Shown here in pieces: positions 19,278 to 28,642 of a DNA stretch of 64,000 bases. The translations under genes were made by a program, and so were the position numbers. Each line of letters opens with the position of its first letter. Positions within the stretch are counted from its first letter, which is position 1. The stretch is taken from contig NZ_CANMCP010000010.1 in NCBI RefSeq assembly GCF_947496385.1, positions 1 to 64,000 of the forward strand, in the 5' to 3' direction. Source of the DNA: an uncultured Croceicoccus sp. (GTDB lineage: Bacteria > Pseudomonadota > Alphaproteobacteria > Sphingomonadales > Sphingomonadaceae). The notes below the pieces were generated by a model. The model saw nothing but the letters and a program-made list of their open reading frames with translations. It was not told where the DNA came from and did not search any database.

Positions 19278-19871
19278 TCATTCGGCTTTCCTTTTGACGA
19301 GGCGGTCCATCCACCGGCCCAGGGCGCCGTTTCCGAAATGGCGTCGTATGCGGGCGTAGTCGGACGGCCTCTCATCCTGCCCCAGCTTGAAGAACGGCAC
19401 GCTTTCCCCGATTTTTACCCGAAAGCCGATGATCTTCGTCAAAAGCAGGTCAGCACGCGCCCCCATCCGATCCATTGTCCAGCCGTCCGCGCCCTCCATC
19501 AGCCGCGTGAGGACCGCGACCGACCGTTCCGTCAAATCCGCATCCATCTCGACCGTACCGGTCAGCCGCGCCGATGCAAAGTTCCACGTCGGTGCCCAGT
19601 CGTCGCGGCCCACTATGTCCGGCGGGACATAGGCATTCGGCCCCAGGAAAAGGAACGAGGCAAGCGGTTCGCGTGCGAGGATCTCCACCGCCGGGACCCG
19701 CAATGGAAGGTGGCCGAGGAGCGTCATCGGCGCTTCCGCGTCATTCCCCTCCGCGACGACGGGCATGAGCAAGGCGGCTGCCGGACTGGCGTGCGGCACG
19801 ATCCAGCAAAGCGGCATCTGATCGAGCAAACCGCGCACGGCGCCGTCATCGGCGGAGAAGAGCGCACTCAT
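19278..19871 (-). CDS. PaiB-like FMN-binding split-barrel protein
   Basis: A 197-residue protein of the PaiB/FMN-binding negative regulator family: PLCWIVPHASPAAALLMPVV at the start, LGHLPLRVPAVEIL, then FLFLGPNAYVPPDIVGRDD and APTWNFASARLTG. These are the conserved FMN split-barrel segments. Some family members repress sporulation or protease genes; most are uncharacterised flavoproteins. Here the start overlaps the upstream hydrolase stop by four bases, inside an operon of uptake and hydrolysis genes, so a flavin-dependent reductive role (for example in ligand or iron release) is possible but unproven. Confidence 0.85.
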   Translation of the reverse strand: MSALFSADDGAVRGLLDQMPLCWIVPHASPAAALLMPVVAEGNDAEAPMTLLGHLPLRVPAVEILAREPLASFLFLGPNAYVPPDIVGRDDWAPTWNFASARLTGTVEMDADLTERSVAVLTRLMEGADGWTMDRMGARADLLLTKIIGFRVKIGESVPFFKLGQDERPSDYARIRRHFGNGALGRWMDRLVKRKAE

Positions 19872-20827
19872 CCAGGCCGCCAGATCGACCGCATCCAGCC
19901 GGCGGCATCCGCAATGGCCTCCCGCGCCAGTGCCGATATGCTGACCGCTTCGAGAAAGCTGTGCGTCGCGCCTTCATAGACATGGAGTGCGACATCGACG
20001 CCGGCCTGCGCCATTCGCGACGCGGTTTCGCGGTTCTCATCGGCGAGTATGTCGCACTGCGCGACGCAGAAGAATGCCGGAGGCAGGTCGGCGAAATTGC
20101 CGTTGAGCGGCGTGGCAAGGGGATGCGGCGCGCGGTCATCGCCCCGGTAATTGCGCCAGAACCAGTCCATCTCGTCGGCGGTCAGCATATATTCGGGACC
20201 GCCGTAGCGGCTGTGGCTATCGCGCAACCGTTCGTCGAACGCGCCATAGTTGAGGATCAATCCGCCAAAAGGCGACCGCCCCGCATCGCGCATCCGCATC
20301 GCCGTCGCCAGCGCGAGATTCGCGCCCGCACTATCGCCGCCGACGATGGCATCGGTCATCTCTATTCCGTAATTCGCGCCATGCGTTTCGAGCCATCCGA
20401 CCGCCGCGCCGATCTCGTCAAGTGCGACGGGGAAGCGCACTTCGGGTGACAGGCTGTAGTCGACACCAATGACCGCTGCGCCGCTGTGGGCCGCATATTC
20501 GCGCATCAACCTGTCATGCGTGTCGAGGCTGAAACTGGTCCACCCGCCCCCATGCAGATAGATCAGCGCCGGGAGCGGCCGGCCCGTCAGCGGGCGATAG
20601 ATTCTGAGCGGCGCGCTTGCATCCTGCGCCCCGATCTCGATCGTTTCGGCCATCTGCGGACCGCCGCTGCGCCATGGCTGCCTGACCTGCTCGGCAATGG
20701 CCCGGCGCTCGGCAATGGTCTCCCCGCCCTTGGTCAGCCGGTCATATTCCGCATTCACCGCACGAACGAAGCGGCGGATTTCGGGATCGATGTCATCGCC
20801 CGGCGTGATGGTCTGGCTTTGTGTCAT
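19868..20827 (-). CDS. HSL-type alpha/beta hydrolase (esterase)
   Basis: A 319-residue hormone-sensitive-lipase-type esterase. The oxyanion motif HGGGW (in LIYLHGGGWTSFSLD), nucleophile Ser in VGGDSAGANLALA, acid Asp in CVAQCDILADENR and His in YEGATHSFLEA are all present. No signal peptide, so it should be cytoplasmic. It overlaps the PepSY gene stop and the FMN-binding gene start by four bases each. Next to a siderophore-type receptor it could hydrolyse an imported ester ligand; that is inference from context only. Confidence 0.93.
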   Translation of the reverse strand: MTQSQTITPGDDIDPEIRRFVRAVNAEYDRLTKGGETIAERRAIAEQVRQPWRSGGPQMAETIEIGAQDASAPLRIYRPLTGRPLPALIYLHGGGWTSFSLDTHDRLMREYAAHSGAAVIGVDYSLSPEVRFPVALDEIGAAVGWLETHGANYGIEMTDAIVGGDSAGANLALATAMRMRDAGRSPFGGLILNYGAFDERLRDSHSRYGGPEYMLTADEMDWFWRNYRGDDRAPHPLATPLNGNFADLPPAFFCVAQCDILADENRETASRMAQAGVDVALHVYEGATHSFLEAVSISALAREAIADAAGWMRSIWRPG

Positions 20828-22038
20828 GCGCCCTTCCCGGCTTCCGCATATATTGGCGGGCTGCTCTTTGATGGCTTCGCGGCCTTGCGTCGCGCAACGC
20901 GGGAAGACCGTTTCTTCCACCAGATATAGAGCCCCGTGACCGACTGCCCAAAGGTCACGAGACCCAGTACGAAAACCAGCGCCAGAGAGGCAAAGCCGAA
21001 GATCTCGCCGCTGTGAAGTGGATAGACCACGCGGATCATCGCAAGGCCCGCGCTGTCGGAATAGGGATCGACTTGGTGCCGCCATTCGCCGGTATCGCCG
21101 TCGAAATAATGATCGACCGGGCCAAGCTGCCGATAGCTGAGTTCGCCATGGGGCGAAAACTTGACCCCGTACAGGTTCCACTGCGGCAGGTAGAGCATCC
21201 GCGCCGGCTCCCAGTCGAGGCCGATCGCTTCGGCATGGGCCTCTGCCTGCGGAAGGACATCCGAGAACGAAAGGCGGGGAACGGTGCCCTGCGGAAACGG
21301 CGCGTCCTGGTCGAACAGATCATGCTCGAGCGGGGAAACGGCCGTCACGGCAGGCTCGTACGCCTCGCTCCAGAAATTGAACGCGATCGAGGTCAGGGCC
21401 AGCAGGACCAGAAACGGAAGCAGCCACAAGCCGCTCGCCCTGTGGAGATCGAGCAGAAGACGCGGGATCGCACTGGAGCGGCGAAATTGCCAGTTGCGCC
21501 ACCATTTCTTCCAGAACGGCCCCTTCTCGGGCGTGGTCAGCACCAGCCCCGCGATGATCGACAGCAGCCAGAGCACCGCGATTGCACCCAGAAACAAGCG
21601 TCCCGGCGTGCCGGCCAGCAATTCGAAATGCAGATCCGCGACCCCGGCCACGAAATTGCGAGGACCGATGCCCGGTCCGGTTTCCCTGCCCCCGATGACC
21701 GATCCGTCCGCGGGGTTCAAAAAAACCTCGTCAAAGGCCGGGGCGATGGCGCCCGGCCTCGCGGACAGCTCGGCCGCGATGGATCGGTTGGCGTCACTGC
21801 GAAGCCGGAAAGCGGTCACTTGCAGGCCAGGATGGGCCGCCTGAAACGCGTCGATTGCGGCCACGGTATCAAACGGCGTCGATGCGACCGGGTTCGAGAC
21901 AGAGAAGAGATCGGAATTGAGCGCATGGTCGAGCGGTGCCCGAAACACCAGCAGGCTGCCCGTCAATCCGGCCACGGCGAGAAACGCGAGGCTGATGAGC
22001 CCGCAATAGCGATGCAGCAGCAGCAAAAAGGCGCGCAT
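20824..22038 (-). CDS. PepSY-domain transmembrane protein (putative iron-siderophore reductase type)
   Basis: A 404-residue membrane protein of the PepSY_TM family. TM1 is at about 10-33 (LHRYCGLISLAFLAVAGLTGSLL in pieces), with further helices near 135-160 (LFLGAIAVLWLLSIIAGLVL), 195-215 (LHRASGLWLLPFLVLLALTSI) and 355-380. The HRxxG and LHRASG motifs are typical. Known relatives (FoxB/PiuB-like) sit beside TonB receptors and help reduce or release iron from siderophores. ATG at 22038 has GAGGAGG upstream. It is divergent from the TonB receptor at 22382, and the shared spacer holds a palindrome. Confidence 0.9.
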   Translation of the reverse strand: MRAFLLLLHRYCGLISLAFLAVAGLTGSLLVFRAPLDHALNSDLFSVSNPVASTPFDTVAAIDAFQAAHPGLQVTAFRLRSDANRSIAAELSARPGAIAPAFDEVFLNPADGSVIGGRETGPGIGPRNFVAGVADLHFELLAGTPGRLFLGAIAVLWLLSIIAGLVLTTPEKGPFWKKWWRNWQFRRSSAIPRLLLDLHRASGLWLLPFLVLLALTSIAFNFWSEAYEPAVTAVSPLEHDLFDQDAPFPQGTVPRLSFSDVLPQAEAHAEAIGLDWEPARMLYLPQWNLYGVKFSPHGELSYRQLGPVDHYFDGDTGEWRHQVDPYSDSAGLAMIRVVYPLHSGEIFGFASLALVFVLGLVTFGQSVTGLYIWWKKRSSRVARRKAAKPSKSSPPIYAEAGKGA

Positions 22039-22178
22039 GGACCATCCCCTCCTCATTAGCGGCGCCGCCCCGTTGTGCGGCGCCCGTCCGGCCGGCCAAT
22101 TCGATCCTATGTCCCAAACACCGCACGCGCGACATCCGGGCGGGCCGCTCTTTATCGCGCATGGGTCATAACGCGCTG

Positions 22179-22199
22179 TATTGCAAACGTCTCGCAATA
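22179..22199. promoter_or_regulatory. Palindromic operator candidate between PepSY and TonB receptor genes
   Basis: A perfect 6-base inverted repeat, TATTGC and GCAATA, separated by nine bases. It lies about 140 bases upstream of one divergent gene and 180 upstream of the other. Given the iron-type genes on both sides, a Fur-family site is a natural guess. The centre does not match a consensus I can state with confidence. Confidence 0.35.
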
Positions 22200-22381
22200 T
22201 TAGCTATGGCGATGGCGTCACAGTTTTGCAGCAAACGTGCCTTGGTGGCCAATTCGCGATGATGGATGGCCCATCCACGAAACCGGCCTGATCGAAACGG
22301 TGCCTATGCTGCCCCTGCAATATCAATTTGCGTCCGCGGGGGTCATCGGGCGCGCAATTTTTGCCAAAGGGGATCACTTCG

Positions 22382-24556
22382 ATGTCGCATGCTTCACGTC
22401 TCTTCTCCGGAACGGCGCTGGCCCTTGCCATGCTGTGTCCGGCCCATTCGTCCTCCGCACAGGATCGCGGGGTGGAAACCATCGAGACAAGCGAAAATGG
22501 CGAACGCGTCATCATCGTCACCTCGGAACGCTATGTTCCGCAAGGCAGGCTGACCGCGACGAAGAGCGATATTCCGCTCGTCGAAACCCCGCAGTCGATC
22601 AGCGTGGTCAGCCGCGACCAGATCGACCTTCTGAACTTCATCGATGCGCAGCAGGCCGTCCGCTACGTCGCGGGCGCCACGGGCGAGAATTACGGCCCCG
22701 ATTTGCGGTTCGATTTCATCCAGATCCGCGGCTTTCCGCCCAAGCAGTTCGTCGACGGCCTCGCCACGCCGGTGACGAGTACGATCTATTCCAACGGCAT
22801 CGACCTCTATGCGTTCGAAAGCCTGGAGATCCTGAAGGGCCCTGCGTCGGTGCTCTACGGCTCGGCGCCTCCGGGCGGCATCTATAATCAGACCAGCCGC
22901 CGGCCCAAGAGCGTCTTCGATGGCGAGATTTCCGCCATGTACGGGACCGACGATTACAAGCAATTGGGCATGACCGTCACCGGCCCTGCTTCGGATGCGC
23001 TCGACCTGCGGGCCACGGTCATGATCCGCGACCGCGGGGCGGAACGCGATTTCGTCGATGCGCAGCGCATCTATGCCGCGCCCGCCGCGACCTGGCATAT
23101 CGGACCCGATACGCGGCTGACCGGCCTTGCCTATTACCAGTATGACGAGGTGAACGGCGATACCAACGGCTTCCTGCCCGCGGCGGGCACGCTGCTCGAC
23201 AATCCGAACGGCAAGCTGCCGCGCAGCGTCAATCTGGGCGAGCCGGACTACAACCGGTACGAGCGCAAGCAATGGGGCGCCGGCTTCGAATTCGAACAGG
23301 ACCTCGGCCCCGACATGGGCCTAACGGTGAATGGCCGCTATGCCAAATATGCGGAGGAACAGCGCGTGATCTATGCCGCCGGTTTCACCGATGCGGCCAT
23401 GGATACGGTCTATCGCAACAGCTATCCCTATCAGGAAGACGTGACCTCGCTCACCATCGACGGGCGTTTTCATGGCAAGTTCGACACCGGCGGGATCGAG
23501 CACAATTTCCTTGTCGGCGTCGATTACCGTGATGTCGACAATGATGCGTCCTTCGGTTTCTGCAGCCCGTTCTTCTGCCCCAGCGGTGCGAGCGTGCCCG
23601 ATCCGATCAATATCTACGACCCGCAATACGGTCTGCCGGCAGGCTTCGTGACCCCGCCGCTCGACACGGTGTTCACCGATCAGACGTTGAAACAGACGGG
23701 TCTTTACGCGCAGGACCAGATCGCGATCGGCGGGCTGCGCGTCTTGCTGTCGGGCCGCAACGACTGGGTCGATCGCACCAGCTTTGGCACCGAGGGCAAG
23801 CAGGACGAGTTCACCTGGCGCGCGGGCGTGTCCTATGTGACCGACGCGGGCGTTGTCCCCTATATCAGCTACGGCACCTCGTTCGAGCCGGTGCTGGGCG
23901 TCGACATCGCGGGCGATCCGTTGAAGCCGACCACGGGCGAACAATGGGAAGGCGGCGTGAAATATGATGCGCGCGGCCTGGGCGAAGGGATCGACCTGCT
24001 GCTGACGGCGGCCCTGTTCGACATCCGGCAGAACAACGTCACAAGCGCGGTCTATTCCCCGGTGTCCGCGCCGGTCGGTTCGACGCAGTCGGGCGAGGTC
24101 AAGGTGCAAGGCGGCGAGCTTGAGTTCGTGGCCCGTATCCGCAACCAGCTCGCGATCAACGGGTCCTATTCCTATACCGATACCGAGGTCGTGGCGAGCG
24201 AGACGCCGCAGGAAGTGGGCGCGGCGCTTCCGGTCACGCCGAGGCACAAGGCATCGCTGCTGGCCGACTACACGTTTCAGCGCGGCTCGCTTGCAGGCTT
24301 TGGCTTTGGCGCGGGCGTGCGCTATAACAGCGATGGAGCCGGCAGCCTGCCGGGGCCGTTCAACCCGATCGTTTTCGAAACGGGCGAAGCCACCCTGTTC
24401 GATGCCATGCTGCACTATGACTTGCCGAACTGGCGCCTTGCGATCAACGGTTCGAACATCTTCGACAAGCGCTATGTGGCGCGCTGCGCCGATGCGAACA
24501 ATTGCAATTTCGGCGCGGGGCGGCAGGTGATCGCGACGGCGACGTACAAGTTCTGA
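22382..24556 (+). CDS. TonB-dependent siderophore-type receptor
   Basis: A 724-residue outer-membrane receptor. A signal peptide covers about residues 1-27 (LALAMLCPAHSSSAQ). The plug domain runs to about residue 185, with the ferrichrome/pseudobactin-receptor pattern VETPQSISVVSRDQID, IRGFPPKQFVDG and LEILKGPASVLYGSAPPGG. The barrel follows and ends VIATATYKF with the C-terminal Phe expected of barrels. A TonB box is not certain (RVIIVTSERY near residue 45 is a candidate). Start ATG 22382 has AAAGGGGA upstream. The amidohydrolase gene follows by 31 bases in the same direction; the PepSY/hydrolase genes are divergent. Confidence 0.95.
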   Translation: MSHASRLFSGTALALAMLCPAHSSSAQDRGVETIETSENGERVIIVTSERYVPQGRLTATKSDIPLVETPQSISVVSRDQIDLLNFIDAQQAVRYVAGATGENYGPDLRFDFIQIRGFPPKQFVDGLATPVTSTIYSNGIDLYAFESLEILKGPASVLYGSAPPGGIYNQTSRRPKSVFDGEISAMYGTDDYKQLGMTVTGPASDALDLRATVMIRDRGAERDFVDAQRIYAAPAATWHIGPDTRLTGLAYYQYDEVNGDTNGFLPAAGTLLDNPNGKLPRSVNLGEPDYNRYERKQWGAGFEFEQDLGPDMGLTVNGRYAKYAEEQRVIYAAGFTDAAMDTVYRNSYPYQEDVTSLTIDGRFHGKFDTGGIEHNFLVGVDYRDVDNDASFGFCSPFFCPSGASVPDPINIYDPQYGLPAGFVTPPLDTVFTDQTLKQTGLYAQDQIAIGGLRVLLSGRNDWVDRTSFGTEGKQDEFTWRAGVSYVTDAGVVPYISYGTSFEPVLGVDIAGDPLKPTTGEQWEGGVKYDARGLGEGIDLLLTAALFDIRQNNVTSAVYSPVSAPVGSTQSGEVKVQGGELEFVARIRNQLAINGSYSYTDTEVVASETPQEVGAALPVTPRHKASLLADYTFQRGSLAGFGFGAGVRYNSDGAGSLPGPFNPIVFETGEATLFDAMLHYDLPNWRLAINGSNIFDKRYVARCADANNCNFGAGRQVIATATYKF

Positions 24557-24587
24557 ACGGACAAGTTCCGGCTTTGAAGGAGGTGGA

Positions 24588-27500
24588 ATGATGGATGCAG
24601 GACGGCTGGCCGGCGCAATCGCCAGCGTCCTCCTGCTGTGGACGGCGACGCCCGATGCCGATGCGATGGGACGCACACAGGGCGATGGGGGGGCCGGCGC
24701 CCTGCCTCCCACGCCATCCGGCCTGCCGCCGATCCCCCGCGCCGAAGCCGGTGCGACACTCCCACTCGCACCGGAGCGGGAGATCGCCTTCACGGTGGAA
24801 GAAGGCACCGCACTTCAGCCCGCATTGTCGCCAGACGGGCGCACGATTGTGTTCGCCATGCTGGGCGATATATACACCCTGCCCAGCACCGGCGGGACGG
24901 CACGCGCCATCACGCGCGGCATGGCCATGGACACGCAGCCGGTCTTCTCTCCCGACGGACGATGGATCGCCTTCCTGTCCGATCGCTCCGGCCCTGAAAA
25001 CCTGTGGATCATGCGGACCGACGGTAGCGAGGCGCGTCAGGTCTCGTTCCACGGGGGCGACCCTGTGTTCACCTCCCCTTCGTGGAGCGCAGATGGCCGC
25101 GCCATCCATGTCTCGCGCTTCTGGCCGGACCGGAACGCCTATGAATTGTGGGGAATTCCGCTGAACGGCGACGGCATTGGCCATGTCGTCATACCGACCG
25201 AGGTGGACGGCACGACGCGGCACGCGCTGGGCGCCGTAGCGACCGCGGATGGCGCGCTGATCTATGCGCTGCGCGAAGGCGATCTGGACCTGGCCGCGCC
25301 TGTCGAATGGCGCATCGTCCGCCGCGATCTCGCCAACGGGCGCGAGGAGCTGCTGGTCAAGGCGGTGGGCGACATCCGGCTGGGCAAGGTGCAATCCAGC
25401 GCCTTTCGCCCCGCCCTTTCGCACGACGGCAAAACGCTGGCCTATGTGCAGCGCCGCACCGGGGAGACATGGCTGCGGCTCCATGACCTCACGACCGGGC
25501 GCGAACGCGATCTCGTGGCGCTGGATCCCGATGCGCTGCAGGCGTCCTTCTGGAGCGATATTGCGCCCCGCGTGGCTTTCACGCCCGACGATGCCGCAAT
25601 CATCTTCAGCAAGGGCGGCAAGCTGCGGCGGATGACCCTTGCGACCGGATCGCTGGAGACGATCCCCTTCCGCGCCGAGGTGAAGGCCGGACTGGGGCCG
25701 TTGACGCGCGAGCCCGTGCGCGTGGAAACCGGCCCCGTGCATGCCCGCATCATTCAGCACCCGGCCCTCTCGCCCGATGGATCGACGCTCGCCTTCTCCG
25801 CACTGGGCACGCTTTATACCATGCCGGCATCGGGCGGGGATGCCGAACCCGTCGCACCGGGACTGCCCCCGCAATTCCATCCATCGTGGACCCGGGATGG
25901 AAAGGGTCTGCTCTTCGTGACATGGACCGCGGCCGATGGTGGCCACGTCTGGCGGTCCGATCTGGACAGCCGCAAGGCCGAGCGCCTCACGCAGGAGGAC
26001 GCATTCTATACCCATCCGGTCGAAGCACCGGACGGCAGCATCGTGACGATCCAGTCGCCCACCGCCGACCGCCTCGCCCGCTATGTCGAGTTCGGGCAGT
26101 TCCGGCAGGCACGGCTCGTACGTCTGGGGCCGGGCGGTGCGGAGAACGAGATTCTGGCCGAGGGCGACATGGGCGGAACGCCGCATTTCCTCGCCGATGG
26201 GATCTTGCTGCTCAACCGGCCCGACGGGGTCTATCGCGTCGACACGGGCGCGAAGATCATCGGGGTTACCGGTCCGAACTGGTATTTCGCGCAAGGCGCG
26301 GCCGAGGCCGACGACATCCGCGTCAGCCCCGACGGCAGCCTCGCCCTCGCCCAGATCGCGCAGCAATTGCATCTGGTCGAGGTGCCCTCTGCCGGGGACC
26401 GCGTGGTGTCCTTGTCCGATACCGGCGGCCATCGCCAGCTGAGCGACGTGGGCGCTGATTTCTTTGGCTGGGGCGCGGCGGGAACGACGGCATATTGGTC
26501 GGTCGGCTCCACCGTCTTCAGCATGTCACCAAGCAGCCCGGACATCGCCTTGGTAAAGGCCGAGGTCGTCTTGCCGCGCGACGTTCCGCAAGGTCGCCTG
26601 TTGCTGACCGGTGCGACGGCCATCACGCAAGGCCCGCGAGGCACGATCGAAAACGCGGACATATTGATCGAGAACGACCGCATCGCACAGATTGGCCCGT
26701 CCGGGACGATCCGCGTGCCGGAAGGGACCGCGCGCCGCGACATGGCGGGCCGTTTTGTCGTGCCGGGGTTCATCGACGTGCACGACCATGTCGCCGACAT
26801 TCGCCGGGATATCCTCGATTTCGAACCGTGGGGCCCTGCGGCCAATCTCGCCTATGGCGTGACGACCGCCTTCGACCCTTCGACACTCACGGTCGACATG
26901 CTGGCCTATCAAGATGCGCTCGACGCCGGGCTGGCGCTCGGCTCGCGCATATTTTCGACCGGGACCGCGATCTTTGCGTTCAACGACTTCCGTTCGCGTG
27001 GGGACGTGCGCGATATCCTGCGCCGGTACCGCGATCACTACCGGCTTTCGAATATCAAGATGTATCGCAGCGGCAATCGCATGGTGCGCCAATGGATCGC
27101 CGAGGAAGCGGCCGATCTGGGGCTTCAGCCGACTGCCGAAGGCGCGCTGGCCATGAAGCTCGACCTTACGCACATTCTCGATGGCTATTCGGGGAACGAG
27201 CATGCGATCCCGCCGCCGGTGCTTTATGACGATGTGACGCAGCTGCTCGCGCGCAGCGGCACCAGCTATGACCTGACCTTGCAGATTACGCATGGCGGCT
27301 ATCCGGCTCAGGATTTCTTCATTGCCCGCGACGCGCCGCATGGCGATCCGAAATATGCCCGCCTCGCCCCACCATGGTTCCGTGACCAGAAATTCTGGCA
27401 GCGCGAATGGACCGATCCGGCGGGCTATGCCTTCCCCCGCACCGCCGCCAGCGCGGCACGGGTTTTTCGCGCGGGCGGCCTCGTCGCCATCGGCGCGCAT

Positions 27501-27830
27501 GGCGAAGTGCCCGGGCTCGGCACCCATTGGGAAATGCAGGCGCATCAGATGGGCGGCTGGACGCCGGCGGAAATCCTGACGGCGGCAACCATCAATGGCG
27601 CAAAGGCGATTGGCCGGGCGGCGGACCTCGGCTCGATCGAAACGGGAAAGCTGGCCGATCTCGTCATCCTTTCGGCCGATCCGCGCATCGACATCGCCAA
27701 TACGCTGACCATCGAGCAGGTGATGAAGGGCGGCCGGCTTTACGAGGGCGGCACGTTGGCGCAGGTCTGGCCGGAGAAGGCGCCTGCCCCGGCGTTCTGG
27801 TTCACGCCTGCCGGTCGTGCGGCTGATTGA
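24588..27830 (+). CDS. Secreted TolB-propeller/amidohydrolase fusion protein
   Basis: A 1080-residue protein with an N-terminal hydrophobic leader (AGAIASVLLLWTATPDADA). A TolB/WD40-like beta-propeller (about 65-650) has repeated LSPDGRTI, FSPDGRWIAFLSDRSG and LSPDGSTLAF units. An amidohydrolase domain (about 660-1060) follows. Metal-site motifs are present: the HxH pair in VPGFIDVHDHV, the Lys of NIKMYRSG, His in LTHILDGY and GNEH, and HGE in GAHGEVPGLGTHWEM. Family members are thought to cleave peptides or cyclic amides, but the substrates are mostly unknown. It has a strong site GGAGG before its start and follows the TonB receptor closely, so it may process that receptor's ligand. Confidence 0.92.
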   Translation: MMDAGRLAGAIASVLLLWTATPDADAMGRTQGDGGAGALPPTPSGLPPIPRAEAGATLPLAPEREIAFTVEEGTALQPALSPDGRTIVFAMLGDIYTLPSTGGTARAITRGMAMDTQPVFSPDGRWIAFLSDRSGPENLWIMRTDGSEARQVSFHGGDPVFTSPSWSADGRAIHVSRFWPDRNAYELWGIPLNGDGIGHVVIPTEVDGTTRHALGAVATADGALIYALREGDLDLAAPVEWRIVRRDLANGREELLVKAVGDIRLGKVQSSAFRPALSHDGKTLAYVQRRTGETWLRLHDLTTGRERDLVALDPDALQASFWSDIAPRVAFTPDDAAIIFSKGGKLRRMTLATGSLETIPFRAEVKAGLGPLTREPVRVETGPVHARIIQHPALSPDGSTLAFSALGTLYTMPASGGDAEPVAPGLPPQFHPSWTRDGKGLLFVTWTAADGGHVWRSDLDSRKAERLTQEDAFYTHPVEAPDGSIVTIQSPTADRLARYVEFGQFRQARLVRLGPGGAENEILAEGDMGGTPHFLADGILLLNRPDGVYRVDTGAKIIGVTGPNWYFAQGAAEADDIRVSPDGSLALAQIAQQLHLVEVPSAGDRVVSLSDTGGHRQLSDVGADFFGWGAAGTTAYWSVGSTVFSMSPSSPDIALVKAEVVLPRDVPQGRLLLTGATAITQGPRGTIENADILIENDRIAQIGPSGTIRVPEGTARRDMAGRFVVPGFIDVHDHVADIRRDILDFEPWGPAANLAYGVTTAFDPSTLTVDMLAYQDALDAGLALGSRIFSTGTAIFAFNDFRSRGDVRDILRRYRDHYRLSNIKMYRSGNRMVRQWIAEEAADLGLQPTAEGALAMKLDLTHILDGYSGNEHAIPPPVLYDDVTQLLARSGTSYDLTLQITHGGYPAQDFFIARDAPHGDPKYARLAPPWFRDQKFWQREWTDPAGYAFPRTAASAARVFRAGGLVAIGAHGEVPGLGTHWEMQAHQMGGWTPAEILTAATINGAKAIGRAADLGSIETGKLADLVILSADPRIDIANTLTIEQVMKGGRLYEGGTLAQVWPEKAPAPAFWFTPAGRAAD

Positions 27831-28578
27831 TGAAGGCGCTGGGCGGCATGCCGAATACGCGATGGAACGTCGCCGTAAAGGCGCTGGGGCTTTCGTACCC
27901 CACCTCATAGGCGACGATTGCGACGGGCTTGCCGGCCTCGATCATCGGAATTGCGGCCATCAGGCGTACCTGCTGCCGCCATGTCGCGAGGCCAGCACCC
28001 GTTTCGCGCCGGAATGCGCGGGTGAAGGTGCGCCGCCCCATCGCGGCAAGCGACGCCCATTCGTCAAGGTCGCGCTGATCCGCGGGGTCGTCCATCAATG
28101 CATGACACACGCGCAGCAGGCGCGGATCGCGCGGCATCGGAAGATCGCTGGGGGTCACCGCCATCCGCCTGATTTCGGACAGGAGCAGGCTGGCAATCGT
28201 CCCTTCGCGCCCTTCCATGTCATAGGCAGGGTGGAAATGACCGACCTCGAACACCAGCGCGCGCACGAGGTCGCTCACCTCGATCACGCGTGCCGTTTGC
28301 GGATTGGGATCGAGCGCCGGATCGATATACAGCGTGTAGGCCGATACGGGCCCGCGGCACTGCACCTCGTGCACCAGATGCGCCGGGATCCAGATGGCGC
28401 GGCGGGGCGGAAGCATGAAGACCGCCTCCGCCGCGCCGATCATCATCACGCCCGCACTGGAATAGGTCAGCTGCGAACGCGGATGGCTATGCGGCGGATC
28501 GCGCATACCGGCGGGATATGCGTCGGCGAACCCCATGATCGGCCTCGTGGCCAGCGGATAGTCGGCGGAATGTTTCAT
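27802..28578 (-). CDS. AraC-family regulator with N-terminal cupin domain
   Basis: A 258-residue AraC regulator. The N-terminal cupin domain (about 15-115) shows SHPRSQLTYSSAGVMMI and RRAIWIPAHLVHEV. The C-terminal AraC helix-turn-helix pair (about 160-250) shows LDEWASLAAMGRRTFTRAF and AIVAYEVGYESPSAFTATF, then HRVFGMPPSAF. Cupin-AraC proteins of this layout (NimR/RipA-like) often control adjacent transport or iron-related genes. ATG 28578 is preferred over an upstream codon because of the GAGGG just before it and the usual domain start. Its 3' end overlaps the end of the convergent amidohydrolase gene by 29 bases. Confidence 0.92.
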   Translation of the reverse strand: MKHSADYPLATRPIMGFADAYPAGMRDPPHSHPRSQLTYSSAGVMMIGAAEAVFMLPPRRAIWIPAHLVHEVQCRGPVSAYTLYIDPALDPNPQTARVIEVSDLVRALVFEVGHFHPAYDMEGREGTIASLLLSEIRRMAVTPSDLPMPRDPRLLRVCHALMDDPADQRDLDEWASLAAMGRRTFTRAFRRETGAGLATWRQQVRLMAAIPMIEAGKPVAIVAYEVGYESPSAFTATFHRVFGMPPSAFINQPHDRQA

Positions 28579-28620
28579 GACCCTCGCGCGTCGTCTTGCC
28601 ACCAAGGTTCCGCGTATGAT

Positions 28621-28642
28621 GTGCAATAGTCAATCGTGCAAT
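28621..28642. promoter_or_regulatory. Direct repeat GTGCAAT upstream of AraC gene
   Basis: Two exact copies of GTGCAAT start at 28621 and 28636, 15 bases apart, 43-64 bases upstream of the AraC start codon. Paired direct half-sites are how AraC-family proteins usually bind. This may be an autoregulatory operator; there is no experimental basis here. Confidence 0.3.

Noticed and set aside
24444-26432. A 662-codon antisense frame under the TonB receptor and amidohydrolase
   Set aside because: Both sense genes are strongly supported by motifs; the antisense translation shows no domain, leader or ribosome site.
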